Origin: Erythroxylum novogranatense
Taxonomy: Eukaryota; Streptophyta; Magnoliopsida; Malpighiales; Erythroxylaceae
DNA length: 64,000 nucleotides
Assembly (NCBI GenBank): GCA_029891385.1
Contig: CM057233.1
Location: 27,759,852 to 27,823,851 of the forward strand
Direction of reading: 5' to 3'
The notes under the pieces were generated by a model. It made no database searches, was not told where the DNA came from, and saw only the letters and a program-made list of their open reading frames with translations. Positions within the stretch are counted from its first letter, which is position 1. Every line of letters starts with the position of its first letter. Both the position numbers and the translations under genes were made by a program. Positions 1 through 13,500 of this stretch are shown here, in pieces.

Positions 1-641
1 GCAGTCTTTTGTTTCGATGAAGAAGGTGTTAAGGCAAATGTTTACAAGTGATAAGTGGGTTGCATCTCAACACGCTAGGTCTAACGCTGGAGTAAAGGTT
101 TGTAATATTATACTACAAGATAGAGAATTTTGATCACAATGTCAATTTGTTATCCGAATTTGTGAGCCTTTGGTAAGGGTGCTTCACTTGGTTGATGGTG
201 TAGAAAAGCTAACAATGGATTATTTTTGATGTCATGGAGAGAGCGACGGAATCAATCAAGGCCAATCTAAAAAATAGGCCTTCTTTATATACACCATATC
301 TCTCAATCATTAATGAGAGAAGGGAAAGACAATTTTCTTCTCCATTGTTTATAGCTGGGACATTTTTGAATCCTAGCGTGTATTTTATACTGGACCTTAC
401 AAAGCAAGCTGAAGTTAATAGAGGAATGCTTTTAACAATTACAACAATTGTTAGACTTGACGCGATCCAAGATCTTTTAAGCTCACAAATGGAGCTTTAT
501 AAGTTGTCTTATGGGGATTTTGGAATGCCAATTGCTATTCGACAAAGAGGAAAACTGTCTCCAGGTATTAGTTATTTCCTATTTATTATTTGTTGAAAAT
601 TAATTATCACTTTATTTTGTTTATAACATTACTTTTATTAT
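1..641 (+). pseudogene. hAT-superfamily transposase, middle part (decayed, split gene)
   Basis: Reading frame 2 from the window edge to about 230, then another frame from 234 to 596, gives a protein resembling plant hAT transposases. It has a 'MFTSDKWVASQHARS' stretch, then 'LVRVLHLVDG', then 'ESIKANLKNRPSLYTPYLSI', then 'FIAGTFLNPSVYF', the expected order in the region before the dimerisation domain. Members of the family cut and paste hAT transposons in the nucleus. This copy is dead: an in-frame TGA near 132 sits where tryptophan is expected, a frameshift lies near 230, and the gene is cut at 642 by an inserted LTR. The C-terminal part resumes at 16140, beyond the insertion. The N-terminus, with any BED zinc finger, lies outside the window. 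The family call is by motif recognition. Confidence 0.75.
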
Positions 642-3600
642 TGTAACACCCCACTCCCGCATGACCCGAACCCGACATCGATGATGATATCCGAGCCCGT
701 GTCCCGTGAGGGTGGCGTGCTACATCACTTGGTCAAAAACTCAGTATAATTTTTTTTAAACGTACGCAAAGATCGAGAATAACAAATTTGGGCCCACTTT
801 TATTCAGAAACATTTTCATTTACAAGAGTTGCCAAATTTTTGTTTTCACAAACTAGAATTTCGATTTGCACATTTCAAAAACAAATCACATTACTCTATG
901 ATTAATTTCTTTTACAAACCTTTTTTCAATCGGTAAGTTATACACACCAAATATATTCAAATATACTAAATACAATACTTTGCGGAAAATACAATTTAGT
1001 GAGAAAAGAAAAATACACAAGACAGACGTAAACTGATCCCGACTTCTAGCTTTCCCTTGTATGCAGTAATTATACTCTGGTTTACCTAACAGGGTATTCT
1101 TCAAATCCTGAAAAATATTTGCAAATTTTAAGTGAGTTTTGCGAACTCAGTGAGTGACCATTCTCGATGGCTCACCCAGTCACATAACACATAACTCATA
1201 CATTCCACATTCACATTCACATTATTCACATTCGATACACTTAATCATTCATACTATGCAAATGCAATGTACATGAGACTCACTTTTCATTTGTTATCTT
1301 GTTGTGATCGAGTGCATAAGCTATCCCATGTAGGGATCATTAATAACTGTCCCTTATCCATTTGGAGGATACAGGGCTCGTTAAGAGTTGAGCCTGAGGC
1401 TCTGAATCACTTATGAGCTCGAAGCTCATTTTCACTCGTTGAGCTTAAAGCTCTAATCGGTGGCTACTCTGATCTCAACAACCATTATATTTCATACACT
1501 TATGCAATGAAATGCATCAATCCCATACACTCACTTTCATATGTCATTGAACCATAGTCCGGCACTCAACAGGAGAGTTGAGAAACATATCTCATACATA
1601 TGCAATTTCACATTCAAAACCCATTTGTCATCAGATCGTGGTCCGGCACTTATCACATATAAAGCACATTCAAAAACACATTTGTCAATCACATTAAATA
1701 CACATAGGTCATCCAATTCACATTCAAATAGCACTTCAATATCACAACTCAGTATCACAATCATCGGACCTCCTGTCTGGAACCCAATAATCAATCATAT
1801 TCAGTAATCAATTTATACAAAAATGAAACAAAATTGAACAAAGAATAAAATGAGACCATCTCGGTCTACTCACAGTACGCTCTAGATTAGCATTTGCTTC
1901 CAAATTTTGGAAACGTCTGACTACGAACTTTTAACCTGCACAACCCATTTATACAATACGTTGCACACTCATTAATAATTTTGCACAATGATAAGCATTC
2001 ATTTATGCACATGTGTGTATATCAAATATGTACGATGCATGTTCATGATAATCCCAGTATCATTCCATAAATTTCATGACAAAAATCGTTCCCATATCAA
2101 AACTCATTTATGCCTAGGGTTAAACCACACTAAAATCCTTAGACTCACAATTTATGCTTATTTCAATTTTTCTAAAACCATACTTTCTGGTCTACTGGTC
2201 CCGATCAGTGAGACTGTCAACATCAGATAACCTAGGCAACCTCTCTTTAATAAAAATGTTCCCTTATGTCTTAGAAATTCATAGACACCAAAATTACTCA
2301 ATTTGGATCTCTATAAGTCCGGATATTGCCAAAACACTGACGTATGTCACGGAAAATAATCAATTCATATTTTTACTATCGACCCTCTCAATTTGATTTG
2401 ATCCATCATTTTTAATTTAATCTCAAAAATCACAAATTCCTATAGAGAGGTAGAGGAGTGTCTTACGAATCCAACGCTTAAAAAATCGGGTCAATCAGAG
2501 GTCGGATGGCCAAGTTTTAAGCAAAAGAGTGGAGGAAGGGAGGGTGAGCCAGCAGGTGTGGCTCGGTTTCTCCAAAAGGGCCGGCTCGCGACGTGATTCG
2601 GTCACGGCGGCGAGACTGCGATTTTCTTTTCTTCTTTTTTTCTTTATTTTCATTTTTTCACTCATTTTTCCTCTCTTCTTTCCCAGTACATAACTTTTCA
2701 CACAAGTGTCCAAAATTGACAAATTAGGTATCAATGGAAAGATAACAGAAATCTCTACATTTTCCATGAAGGACTTATGCCAAATTCCAACTCTAAGATA
2801 GTCAAAATCCCAATCAAAGTTACTATCCAATAAATGTCACCCTAAACAAGAACACATCTTCTAAAAATCATATCTTCCTATTCCATTGGCCAAAATTTCC
2901 AATCTTTATATCAATGAAAAGATCAGAACACAATATACAACTTTCATGAAAAACTTGGAAGCCAATTCAACCTCTAAAAGGGTCAAAATCTCAATCAAAG
3001 TTTTTGGCCCATATAAGTGTCATCCTAAACAGTAACACAATCTTCTAAAAATCATAACTTCCTATCCCATTGTCCAACAATTCCATGATTTATATCAATT
3101 AAAATATCAGAACATATTCTACAACTTTCATGAAGCACTTAAAAGCAATTTTAACCTTTAATTGAGTCAAAATTTCAATCAAAGTTTCTGCCCTATTAAA
3201 CATCACCTAAACCATATCCAAACTTCAAAAATTCATACCTTACAATTCCTACATCCAAAAATGGCATATTATATATCATTACAAAGCTAAGAAAGTCCTC
3301 TATAACTTTCAATAAGGCTACTTGATCTAATTCAAAGCATAACAGTCCAGAATTGGCCTCAAAGCACAGTATCTACAAAACCTACACTTAGAGACATTTT
3401 CACAAACAAGGCACATAAATCTTTGGATTAACATCCTAAAGTCAACAGATCATAACTTTCAATCTCAATATCAAAAAATGTCATACTTAGTGGCGATAGA
3501 AAGCTAACAAGAAACGTTACAACTTTCATGAAGACCAATCTAGTAAAATATGCCTAAATCAACCCAGAAAAAGTTTCAAAATTCAGATCACAAATATGCC

Positions 3601-4063
3601 ATTCTCGAATTACTGTTCATCCCTACACCCTTTCTCACTTTCTAGTCCAAATTTGGAACTCTTTAAGCCAAAATTAAACATCACTTCCTTCACAAGAATT
3701 ATAGCCAAACAACTCTAGTTTCATTCAAGCCAAACCTCATCTCAATTGCATAACTATATAAAAACCTATGGCAAAATCAATGAAACATGCACAAGTCAAA
3801 AATTTTAGATTATCATCCTAACCTTTCTCCTACCTCTTCCACACCATTTCCTCACCTATAACCACTTAATTCACTCAAGATTTCAACCACAACAAAGTCA
3901 AAAACTCTACTTGAACATTAACCTACAACATAGCATCAACACACACTCAGTCATTTTCCTTTTATACACTCATCTAACATCCTTATATTCAATCTAAAAC
4001 AACTTTTATTTACCTACACCACCTTCAACATCATTCATTCTCAATCAAACAAAACTTCATACC

Positions 4064-7000
4064 TGTTGGAACCCGATCCGGAACACCGGATCCCAACCAA
4101 AAAACGAAAGGCGAAGGAAACGGATAACAAAGCGAAATGCAAAACAAAAACGGAATCGCCAGTGAATCGAAGCGAATAAAAGGAACATAAAGCAGAATCA
4201 AATCAGAATACGAATCAAATTACACATCGGAAGCAAATTGATCGAAAGCGGAAACATAAATCGAAAACAAAGCGAACTCACCTCGAAATTAAAGGGAATG
4301 GAACCGAATTTAATTAATCGAAACATACAAGCGAATGCAATAATTGAACTGAATCAAATGCCGACGTCCTTGAATAAAGCAAAGGAAACTTACTCGCGTT
4401 GGAAACCTAGACTATCCAAATCCGGTATAATTTTTTTTTCTTTCTTTCTTTTCTTTTTTTTTATATAACTATCATATTCAATCTCATGCAAATCAAATAC
4501 CAACAATTCCCACTTTACAAATCTCAACTCACTTAATTCTTCTTAATCATGCAATAACTCAAAAATTCCATTTTTGAGTAAAACACTTATTCTAATTCTT
4601 TTTCGACTTTTGCCGTAACACCGATTTTATCGAAAATCGGGCAGCATAACAGCTGTATTTAGACAGCCCAAAAATTTCTGCAAGGAAAAAAAATTACACT
4701 TCTAATACATATCCCAATCAACACAAGTCAACATCGGACCTCCGTCCGAATCCATCACACCAAAGTAAACGCAATCCTATATCTAAGCACTTCATAATCT
4801 CAATCCTTCATACATACTTCAATTCGAATACAATTCAATCATATTCATATAAACTACCATGATCTACTTACATAATCCAGTTCCACTATTATACATAAAT
4901 TCAATTCCATAACTTAACTCAAATACATCATCAATACCAAAGTGACATTTTCAATCCACGATATCAAACCAAAAACCACAATTTCAACGAACCCTATAAC
5001 TGACACATGCAGAACTGATATCTAGACCGTCTTCATCCAATCTCCTGCTTGGAAACCTGGAGATGGGGATGAGAGGTGGGGTGAGCTTGACAGCTCAGTG
5101 GGTAACATACGTATAAATGAAACATAAGCGAAAATTTTCTTTTCAAACCTTTCCCATTCGAAAATTTTATCTAAAGACTCATTTTCAAATTTTTTCAAAA
5201 CATTCATAAACCTTTATCAACATGTTTTTAAGATTTGTCTCAACATTTTTATTTATTTCAAAACATTCATAAACAGTTTCCGAAATTCATTTCTCAAGTT
5301 CTCAACCTTTTCACAAATCATGCAAAATTTCAACATGAATGCATCACATAAGAGAAATTCCACGCACATAAACAAAATAAAAATCACATAACATAATATA
5401 ATGGTTTAGTTTCAGTCCTAACAGGACGTACTGCACATTCCCGCATAGCGGTCATGTGCAGCCGTGAACAGAGGGGAGTCCGAAATCGGAACTCCTAAGC
5501 CACTTCTTGCAAGGAGAAGGCTATTAGAGGGAGACAGTTAATCGACTCTACAGAGGGACTGACCAAACCCATACAATTCACATATTCATGCTTAAAACAA
5601 ACAGATTGCCTGAAGACACTTTTCGAAATTTCACATTGTCATGTCGTGTCTTACTAGACACAGTCACATTCACTAACCACATAATTTCATATGTCATATT
5701 GCAAAAATACAAATGCACCAATCAATTTCTTACAAATTCACAATCATTCATCAAACAAGTATGCAACACAAAATAGATAACAACTTTATCAATTCCTTTG
5801 AAACATAATTCTTACACATTTAAAATCACAGTACACAATTCTCATCCAAAATTTAAACCACGATTTTCACCTTTTATTCAAAACAATAAAAATCACTAAT
5901 CATTTTAATTTCTTAAATCGATTTCCAAAAGCATTTCTCTCCTTGATTTTCCAAAAACATAAATAACAATTTCTTAAAAAAATTCAAATATACTGAATAA
6001 CAATTTTCTTAAATCAATTTCCAAAATCCTTTAGAAACAATAAATCTAACTTTTGTAATAATTTTCGTAATTCCAGACATGCTCGAAATCTATCAATATT
6101 TAAAACCTTTGAAAACTTTCAAAATTGAAAGTTTCAATTTCTCATATCATTGAACATATAACAAAATTTCTAAAGTTATTCCAAAAGCAAAGAATTTCAT
6201 CAAACGAAAATCAAACAATTACATAAACGATAATTTATAATTAATTCCCAAAAGCATTCAGAAATCATAGTTTTCCCTACTTTCCCAAACAGTCAGAAAT
6301 CATGATTTTCCAAACATATATTTTTTTTAATAAAAAAAACAACATTTTATACCTATTTCAAAAACATTTAGAAATCATAATTTTCCAATCATTTTCATAA
6401 GAAATATTTTTATAACAAATTCGAAACATTCAAAAATCTTACAAAACCAAGCTTTTATCACTAATTCCGAAACTATTCGAAAATCATAAATGTTTCCAAA
6501 CGTTTTCGTAAACGATATGTTATAAACGATTTCAAAAACAATCACTTTCCAAACCTTTATTTAAACACGATTTTAAAATCAATTCCAAAATATTTAGAAA
6601 TCCAAATTTTCAAACACTTAGAACTTGGAGCAATTTTCCAAACCATTTGAAATCAATACCAAAATTCGATACTTTCTTTCTTCTACCTTCTCAAAATCAT
6701 TCGGAAATCCAAATTTCAAACCTTTACATAAATAATTTCGGAAATCATATTCTTTTTTAAACACTTTTATAATCAATTTCGAAAATCATAAACTTTTTAA
6801 ACACTTTCGGAAATCATAAACTTATATAAACCATATTTTATAAATAACGTCAAGAATGTTCGGAAATCATCATTTTCAACTACTTTTATAAACAACATTT
6901 TTGTATTATTTCATAAACATTCGGAAATCATAAGCTTTCAAATCTTTACATAACTATATTCGATAAACATTTTCACAAATATTTGGAATTTATAATTTTC

Positions 7001-9769
7001 AAACATCTTCTTAATAAAATCGAAAAACTTTCCTTCTAGATTTTCCAAAGTATACGATAAACTTTCAAAGCATTCATCTTCTAAATTTTTTTTAACTCAA
7101 ACAAACAATCTTTCAATTGTATCAAAGTATTCAAAACAATAAATTTACAATATCCGAAACAACACATTTTCAAAAACTTTCACTTTCGGAATTTTTTTCA
7201 AGAACACTTACAAAGCTCATAATTTCGAAAATAAATATGATACCCACCTTATTTCCATGCAAGCATCTTGTCCAATGCTTCACTTTGACCTTTGCTTCTC
7301 TCTCTCTTCCAATTTAACAAAACCTAAATCATAATCATCCAAATTCACATCATAAATAACAAAATCTTCAAAATTAACTTAGGAATTCACCAATTTACCA
7401 TAATTCCAAGCTATCTAACTCACCAATTTACAAAACCCCAATTCACCATGTTGGCCTAAACCAATTTATCCAAATTCAATACCATAAAATACAATTTCTT
7501 CAAAATTGATTTCATAACTCACAAACTCATCATATTTCAAGCCATCTTAATCCAACAATTTAAAAAAATCCCAAAATCCCCCAAATTTCAAATTGAACCT
7601 AAGCCAATTCAATCAAATTCATTATCATAATTAACTTAATTTCTCAAATTGAGTTTAGAAAACATCAATTCCTCACATATTCAAGCTATTTAAATCTCCA
7701 ATTTTGAAAATCACCAATTTTCAAAATTAGCCTAAACCTCCAATTTGAAATTTTTCAAATTAAACTTCACCTAAAGCATAAACATCAAAATTAACTTAGG
7801 ATATCTCAAATTCATCACTAATTCAAGCAATCTAAAGCAACAATTTCAAAAACCCCCAACTTTCAAATTTGACATAAACTCCAATTTTTAATTAATCCAA
7901 AATTAAACATAATCATAGTCTAATCTCTTCAAATAATCATAGATAAACTAAATCCATAACCATTCCAAGCTTAATCAACCATCAAACAAATCAAAAACTC
8001 AAAAACTCAAGCTTTCTCTCTCTTACCTTCTCTCTCTAATTTCGGATTTCACCATGTTGCAAGCTTCCATGTTCTTCTTCCTCCTCTTTGCTCTTAAAAC
8101 CAACGAAAATCACTTAGAAAACCCAAGAAAAACTGACCTTCATGCTTGCTCCACCATGGCCGAACTAACTCTTCTTCTTCTCTTCATCGTTTTTCTCTTC
8201 TCTCTTCTTGTATTTTCTCTTCTTCTTTCTTTCATCATCGTGATTCTTCCAGAAACGACACTCCCTTATTATGGGTAGTGCCATGTCAATAAAATGGGGC
8301 ACAAATGACCAAGTTGCCCCTCACTTATTTGCCTATTTCCAAAATTGCCCCTGCAGGAACTTGAAAAACTGACTACTTGCGTCCTGTTTTCAAGCATCTA
8401 AACGAAATAATTTGGACAAGCTTTCTTCTAGAGAATTGTTCCTCTCAATCATAAGAATCCAACGCAACTGACAACGCTCAATTCGGATCTAAAATGAAGA
8501 AGTTATAGACAAAATACTATCGGACCTTCACAAAATCCGAGACTGAACATTAACATAACTTCAGTCCAAAAATTAACAATCATAGGGATGAAATTAAATT
8601 TCGATCCCTTCACATGATTTGGAGCCCCATATCTTAATTTTATTTTCCCTTAAGAATCAACTCAATCGGAGTTGTACAGCTCCCGAAATTCACAAAATCC
8701 CAAACCATGTTCAGAAAATTATCCAACTTATAACCTATAACCAAATCTCTCACTTAGGTTTAATCAATCTCTTTCCATTTAATCTCCTAAAAATCATAAT
8801 TCTTCAAGAAAATGAAATTAATCGTCTTAGGAATCCAACGCTTTGAAAATCGAGTTAATCGGATGTCTGACGAAGGAATTATAAGCAAAAAATTACAAAA
8901 GGGATCGGATTAAAAACAAAGTATCAGAACTTCAAAACCGAATTTTTCAAAGATCATATCTCTCGATCCCGAACTCGGAATTTGAAAATTTTGGTTTCAA
9001 TAAAAATATCAAAGGAAGATCTACAACTTCCCTGAAGAACTCAAAATCAAATTAGGTCTCGAAAGAGGTCGGAAACTCAATCAAAGATTATGTCCAAAAC
9101 AACTTTTCCTAAACGACTTCCAATTTGTAATCGCTCATAACTCCTAGTCCCGATATCGAAAAATTGCAAACTTTATATCAATGGAAAGATAAAAACATCA
9201 TCTAAAACTTTCATGAAGACCACTTACTCTAATTCAAACTAAATCCATACAACGAGTGGCCTCAAAGCATAGAACACACAAATCTATACTTAATAGCATT
9301 TTCAAAACAAAGCATATCTTCATAAATTCATATCTCTCAATCCCGACATCGAAAAATAGTAAACTTTATGTCCACAAAAAGCTCTCGACAGAGGCTACAA
9401 TTTTCATGTTGATCATTTTCTCGAATTTTGCCTAAATCAAAAAGTCAGCTTTTTCTTCAAAAAGTCAAACTCCAAGCGAACTTTGACTGATCATAACTCT
9501 CACTTCCGATATCGAAAAATATCAAACTTTATGGCTACAGAAAGCTCTTAACGTAAACTACAAGTTTCCATAAGACAATTTCCTCAAATTTTGCCTCAAA
9601 CAAAAAGTCAACTCTCTCAATTTAAACTTTCTATCTCCAAAAGTCAACTTTCTTAATTTTTCAAATTCTCTCACTTTCTTTCTTTATTTCTTGATTTTCC
9701 ACTCCCATTTCAATTAACTCATTCTCTTTTGAATATTTCTTATTTTCACTCAAAAATCGGGGTTCAACA
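4064..9769 (-). repeat. 3' LTR of element F (5706 bp)
   Basis: This is a direct repeat of 10536-15246, starting TGTTGG and ending TTCAACA. It is AT-rich with long pyrimidine runs on the plus strand. The final ~1 kb (about 8720-9750) is absent from the other copy. A 74-codon open frame at 8054-8278 recurs at 14493-14717, but only because LTRs are copies of each other; it has no recognisable domain and is not annotated as a gene. Confidence 0.85.
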
Positions 9770-10535
9770 TTTCTCCCCCTCTTAAAAGAATTTCGTCCTC
9801 GAAATTCATACTTGATTAAAGTCCAAGTAACTCAAGCACTTTCTTACTAATTCCTTTGCAGAAATCATAACCAAATCACTTTTCTTATCTACGTTCCTTA
9901 TCATATCTTTTCACAACATTTCACTTCTTGTTTCTCATATCACCCATATCATCTTAAAGCACTGTATCTATAACTCATTATTTTTTTATATATGGATACA
10001 AGTCAATTGTCCATTTCTTAAGGAACCCTAATATGGGCCAATAATCATCCAAAATCAACCTATTGATCTTTCACACATATATTTTTTATCCTTTATCTCA
10101 TCTCTCAAACATTCCTCATTTCATCTCACACATAAATATCCAAAAGCAAGTCATCAAGATTCATCATGAAATTTTAATCACGATTTCATAATCACAAACC
10201 TAAAATTCATCAAAGTTCTTAACCCTCATCAATCACTTAATGAGGTCGTCACATACTTCATAAAAATCCATCTCCATGCTCATCTTTCACCCACAAATGA
10301 ATATACAAAATCAAATCATCCTAATTCCTCATGAACTTCAAATCTCAATTTCATGCACAATTTCCTAAAATCACTTAACATTCTTATCATCTTCATCTAT
10401 CAATCACTTTAGTATACACTTTATCTTTTTCACAATCTCCCAAATTCAATCTTATGCTTGAACATTCTTCTTATACACATCAGCTAGACACAAATGCCCA
10501 AGTACGATCATAATACTAGGCTTTGATACCATAAC
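9770..10535 (-). other. Internal region of F: polypurine tract, stem-loop, non-coding spacer, primer site
   Basis: On the minus strand, the polypurine tract AAGAGGGGGAGAAA (9770-9783) abuts the 3' LTR. It is preceded by the inverted repeat AATTTCG-AGGA-CGAAATT (9789-9806), which also occurs before the polypurine tract of C and, with changes, in D and B. The rest, to 10510, is AT-rich with no open frame of interest. In coding relatives this position holds the last codons of pol, so the interior looks like a pol-less derivative that kept its terminal cis signals. Confidence 0.75.
10511..10531 (-). other. Primer-binding site of F (initiator tRNA-Met type)
   Basis: On the minus strand the sequence reads TGGTATCAAAGCC, complementary (one change from TGGTATCAGAGC) to the 3' end of plant initiator tRNA-Met. 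It starts a few bases inside the 5' LTR, where minus-strand DNA synthesis is primed. It fixes the element's orientation. Confidence 0.82.
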
Positions 10536-13500
10536 TGTTGGAACCCGATCCGGAACACCGGATCCCAACCGAAAAATGAAAGGCGAAGGAAACGGATAAC
10601 AAAGCGAAATGCAAAACAAAAACGGAATCGCCAGCGAATCAAAGCGAATAAAAGGAACATAAAGCATAATCAAATCGGAATACGAATCAAATTACACATC
10701 GGAAGCAAATTGATCGAAAGCGGAAACATAAATCGAAAACAAAGCAAACTCACCTCGAAATTAAAGGGAATGGAACCGAATTTAATTAATCGAAACATAC
10801 AAGCGAACGCAATAATTGAACTAAATCAAATGCCGACGTCCTTGAATAAAGCAAAGGAAACTTACTCGAGTTGGAAACCTAAACTATCCAAATCCGGTAT
10901 AAATTTTTTTTTCTTTCTTTCTTTTCTTTTTTTTTATATAACTATCATATTCAATCTCATGCAAATCAAATACCAACAATTCCCACTTTACAAATCTCAA
11001 CTCACTTAATTCTTCTTAATCATGCAATAACTCAAAAATTCCATTTTTGAGTAAAACACTTATTCTAATTCTTTTTCGACTTTTGCCGTAACACCGATTT
11101 TATCGAAAATCGGGCAGCATAACAGCTGTATTTAGACAACCCAAAAATTTCTGCAAGGAAAAAAAATTACACTTCTAATATATATCCCAATCAACACAAG
11201 TCAACATCGAACCTCCCGTCCGGAATCCATATCACCCCAGCAGAAACGCAATCCTATATCTAAGCACTTCATAATCTCAATCCTTCATACATACTTCAAT
11301 TCGAATACAATTCAATCATATTCATATAACCTACCATGATCTACTTACAAAATCCAGTTCCACTATTATACATAAATTCAATTCCATAACTTAACTCAAA
11401 TACATCATCAATACCAAAGTGACATTTTCAATCCACGATATCAAACCAAAAACCACAATCTCAACGAACCCTATTACTGACACATGCAGAACAGATATCT
11501 AGACCGTCTTCATCCAATCTCCTGCTTGGAAACCTGGAGATGGGGATGAGAGGTGGGGTGAGCTTGACAGCTCAGTGGGTAACATACGTATAAATGAAAC
11601 ATAAGCGAAAATTTTCTTTTCAAACTTTTCAAACCTTTCCCATTCGGAAATTTTATCCAAAGACTCATTTTCAAATTTTTTGAAAACATTCATAAACCTT
11701 TATCAACATGTTTTTAAGATTTGTCTCAACATTTTTATTTATTTCAAAACATTCATAAACAGTTTCAAAAATTCATTTCTCAAGTTCTCAACCTTTTCAC
11801 AAATCATGCAAAATTTCAACATGAATGCATCACATAAGAGAAATTCCACGTACATAAACAAAATCAAAATCACATAACATAACAGAATGGTTTGGTTTGG
11901 TCTAACAGACGTCTTGCACATGACCTTCGGTAGTGAACAAAGGCGGTCCAAATCGAAACTCCTAAGCCACACTATGGACGGTGAGAGAAGGCTATCGAGG
12001 AAGGCAAAGTTCTTCGACTCTATAGAGGGACTGACCAAACCCATACAATTCACATATTCATGCTTAAAACAAACATATTGCCCGAAGGGACTTTTCGAAA
12101 TTTCACATTGTCATGTCGTGTCTTACTAGACACAATCACATTCACTAAGCACATAATTTCATGTGTTATATTGCAAAAATACAAATGCACCAATCAAATT
12201 CTTACAAATTCACAATCATTCATCAAACAAGTATGCAACACAAAATAGATAACAACTTTATCAATTCCTTTGAAACATAATTCTTACACATTTAAAATCA
12301 CAATACACATTTCTCATCCAAAATTTAAACCACGATTTTCACCTTTTATTCAAAACAATAAAATCACTAATCATTTTAATTTCTTAAATCGATTTCCAAA
12401 AGCATTTCTCTCTTGATTTTCCAAAACATAAATAACAATTTCTTAAAAATTGAATATCTTGAATAACAATTTTCTTAAATCAATTTCCAAAATCCTTTAT
12501 AAACAATAAATCTAACTTTTGTAATAATTTTCGTAATTCCGGACATGCTCAAAATCTATCAATATTTAAAACCATTGAAAACTTTGAAATTGAAAGTTTC
12601 AATTTCTCATATCATTGAACATATAACAAAATTTCTAAAGTTATTCCAAAAGCAAAGAATTTCATCAAGCGAAAATCAAACAATTACATAAACAATAATT
12701 TATAATTAATTCCCAAAAGCATTGAAATCATAGTTTTCCTACTTTCCAAAAGCAAATGAAATCATGATTTTCCAAACATATTTTTTTATATAAAAAAACA
12801 ACGTTTTATACCTATTTCAAAAACATTTAGAAATCATAATTTTCCAATCATTTTCATAAGAAATATTTTTATAACAAATTGAAACATTCAAAATCTTACA
12901 AAACCAATCTTTTATCACTAATTCAAACTATTCGAAATCATAAATGTTTCCAAACGTTTTAAGTAAGCGATATGTTATAAACGATTTCAAAACAATCACT
13001 TTCCAAACCTTTATTTAAACACGATTTTAAAATCAATTCCAAAATATTTGGAAATCCAAATTTTCAAACACTTAGAACTTGGAGCAATTTTCCAAACCAT
13101 TTGAAATCAATACCAAAATTCGATACTTTCTTTCTTCCACCTTCTCAAAATCATTCGGAAATCCAAATTTCAAACCTTTACATAAATAATTTCAGAAATC
13201 ATAAATTTTTAAACACTTTTATAATCAATTTGAAAATCATAAACTTTTAAACACTTTGAAATCATAAACTTATATAAACCATATTTTATAAATAACGTCA
13301 AGAATGTTGAAATCATCATTTTCAACTACTTTTATAAACAACATTTTGTATTATTTCATAAACATTCGAAATCATAAGCTTTCAAATCTTTACATAACTA
13401 TATTCGATAAACATTTTCACAAATATTTGGAATTTATAATTTTCAAACATCTTCTTAATAAAATCGAAATACTTTCCTTCTAGATTTTCGAAAGTATACG

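Noticed and set aside
1541..1807. Overlapping 88- and 85-codon frames on both strands in solo LTR A
   Set aside because: Low-complexity CACATT-rich sequence in an LTR; no motif and no match in the related LTRs of B.
8054..8278. A 74-codon frame conserved at 14493-14717
   Set aside because: The two copies lie at the same place in the two LTRs of F, so their likeness follows from LTR duplication. No domain is seen.
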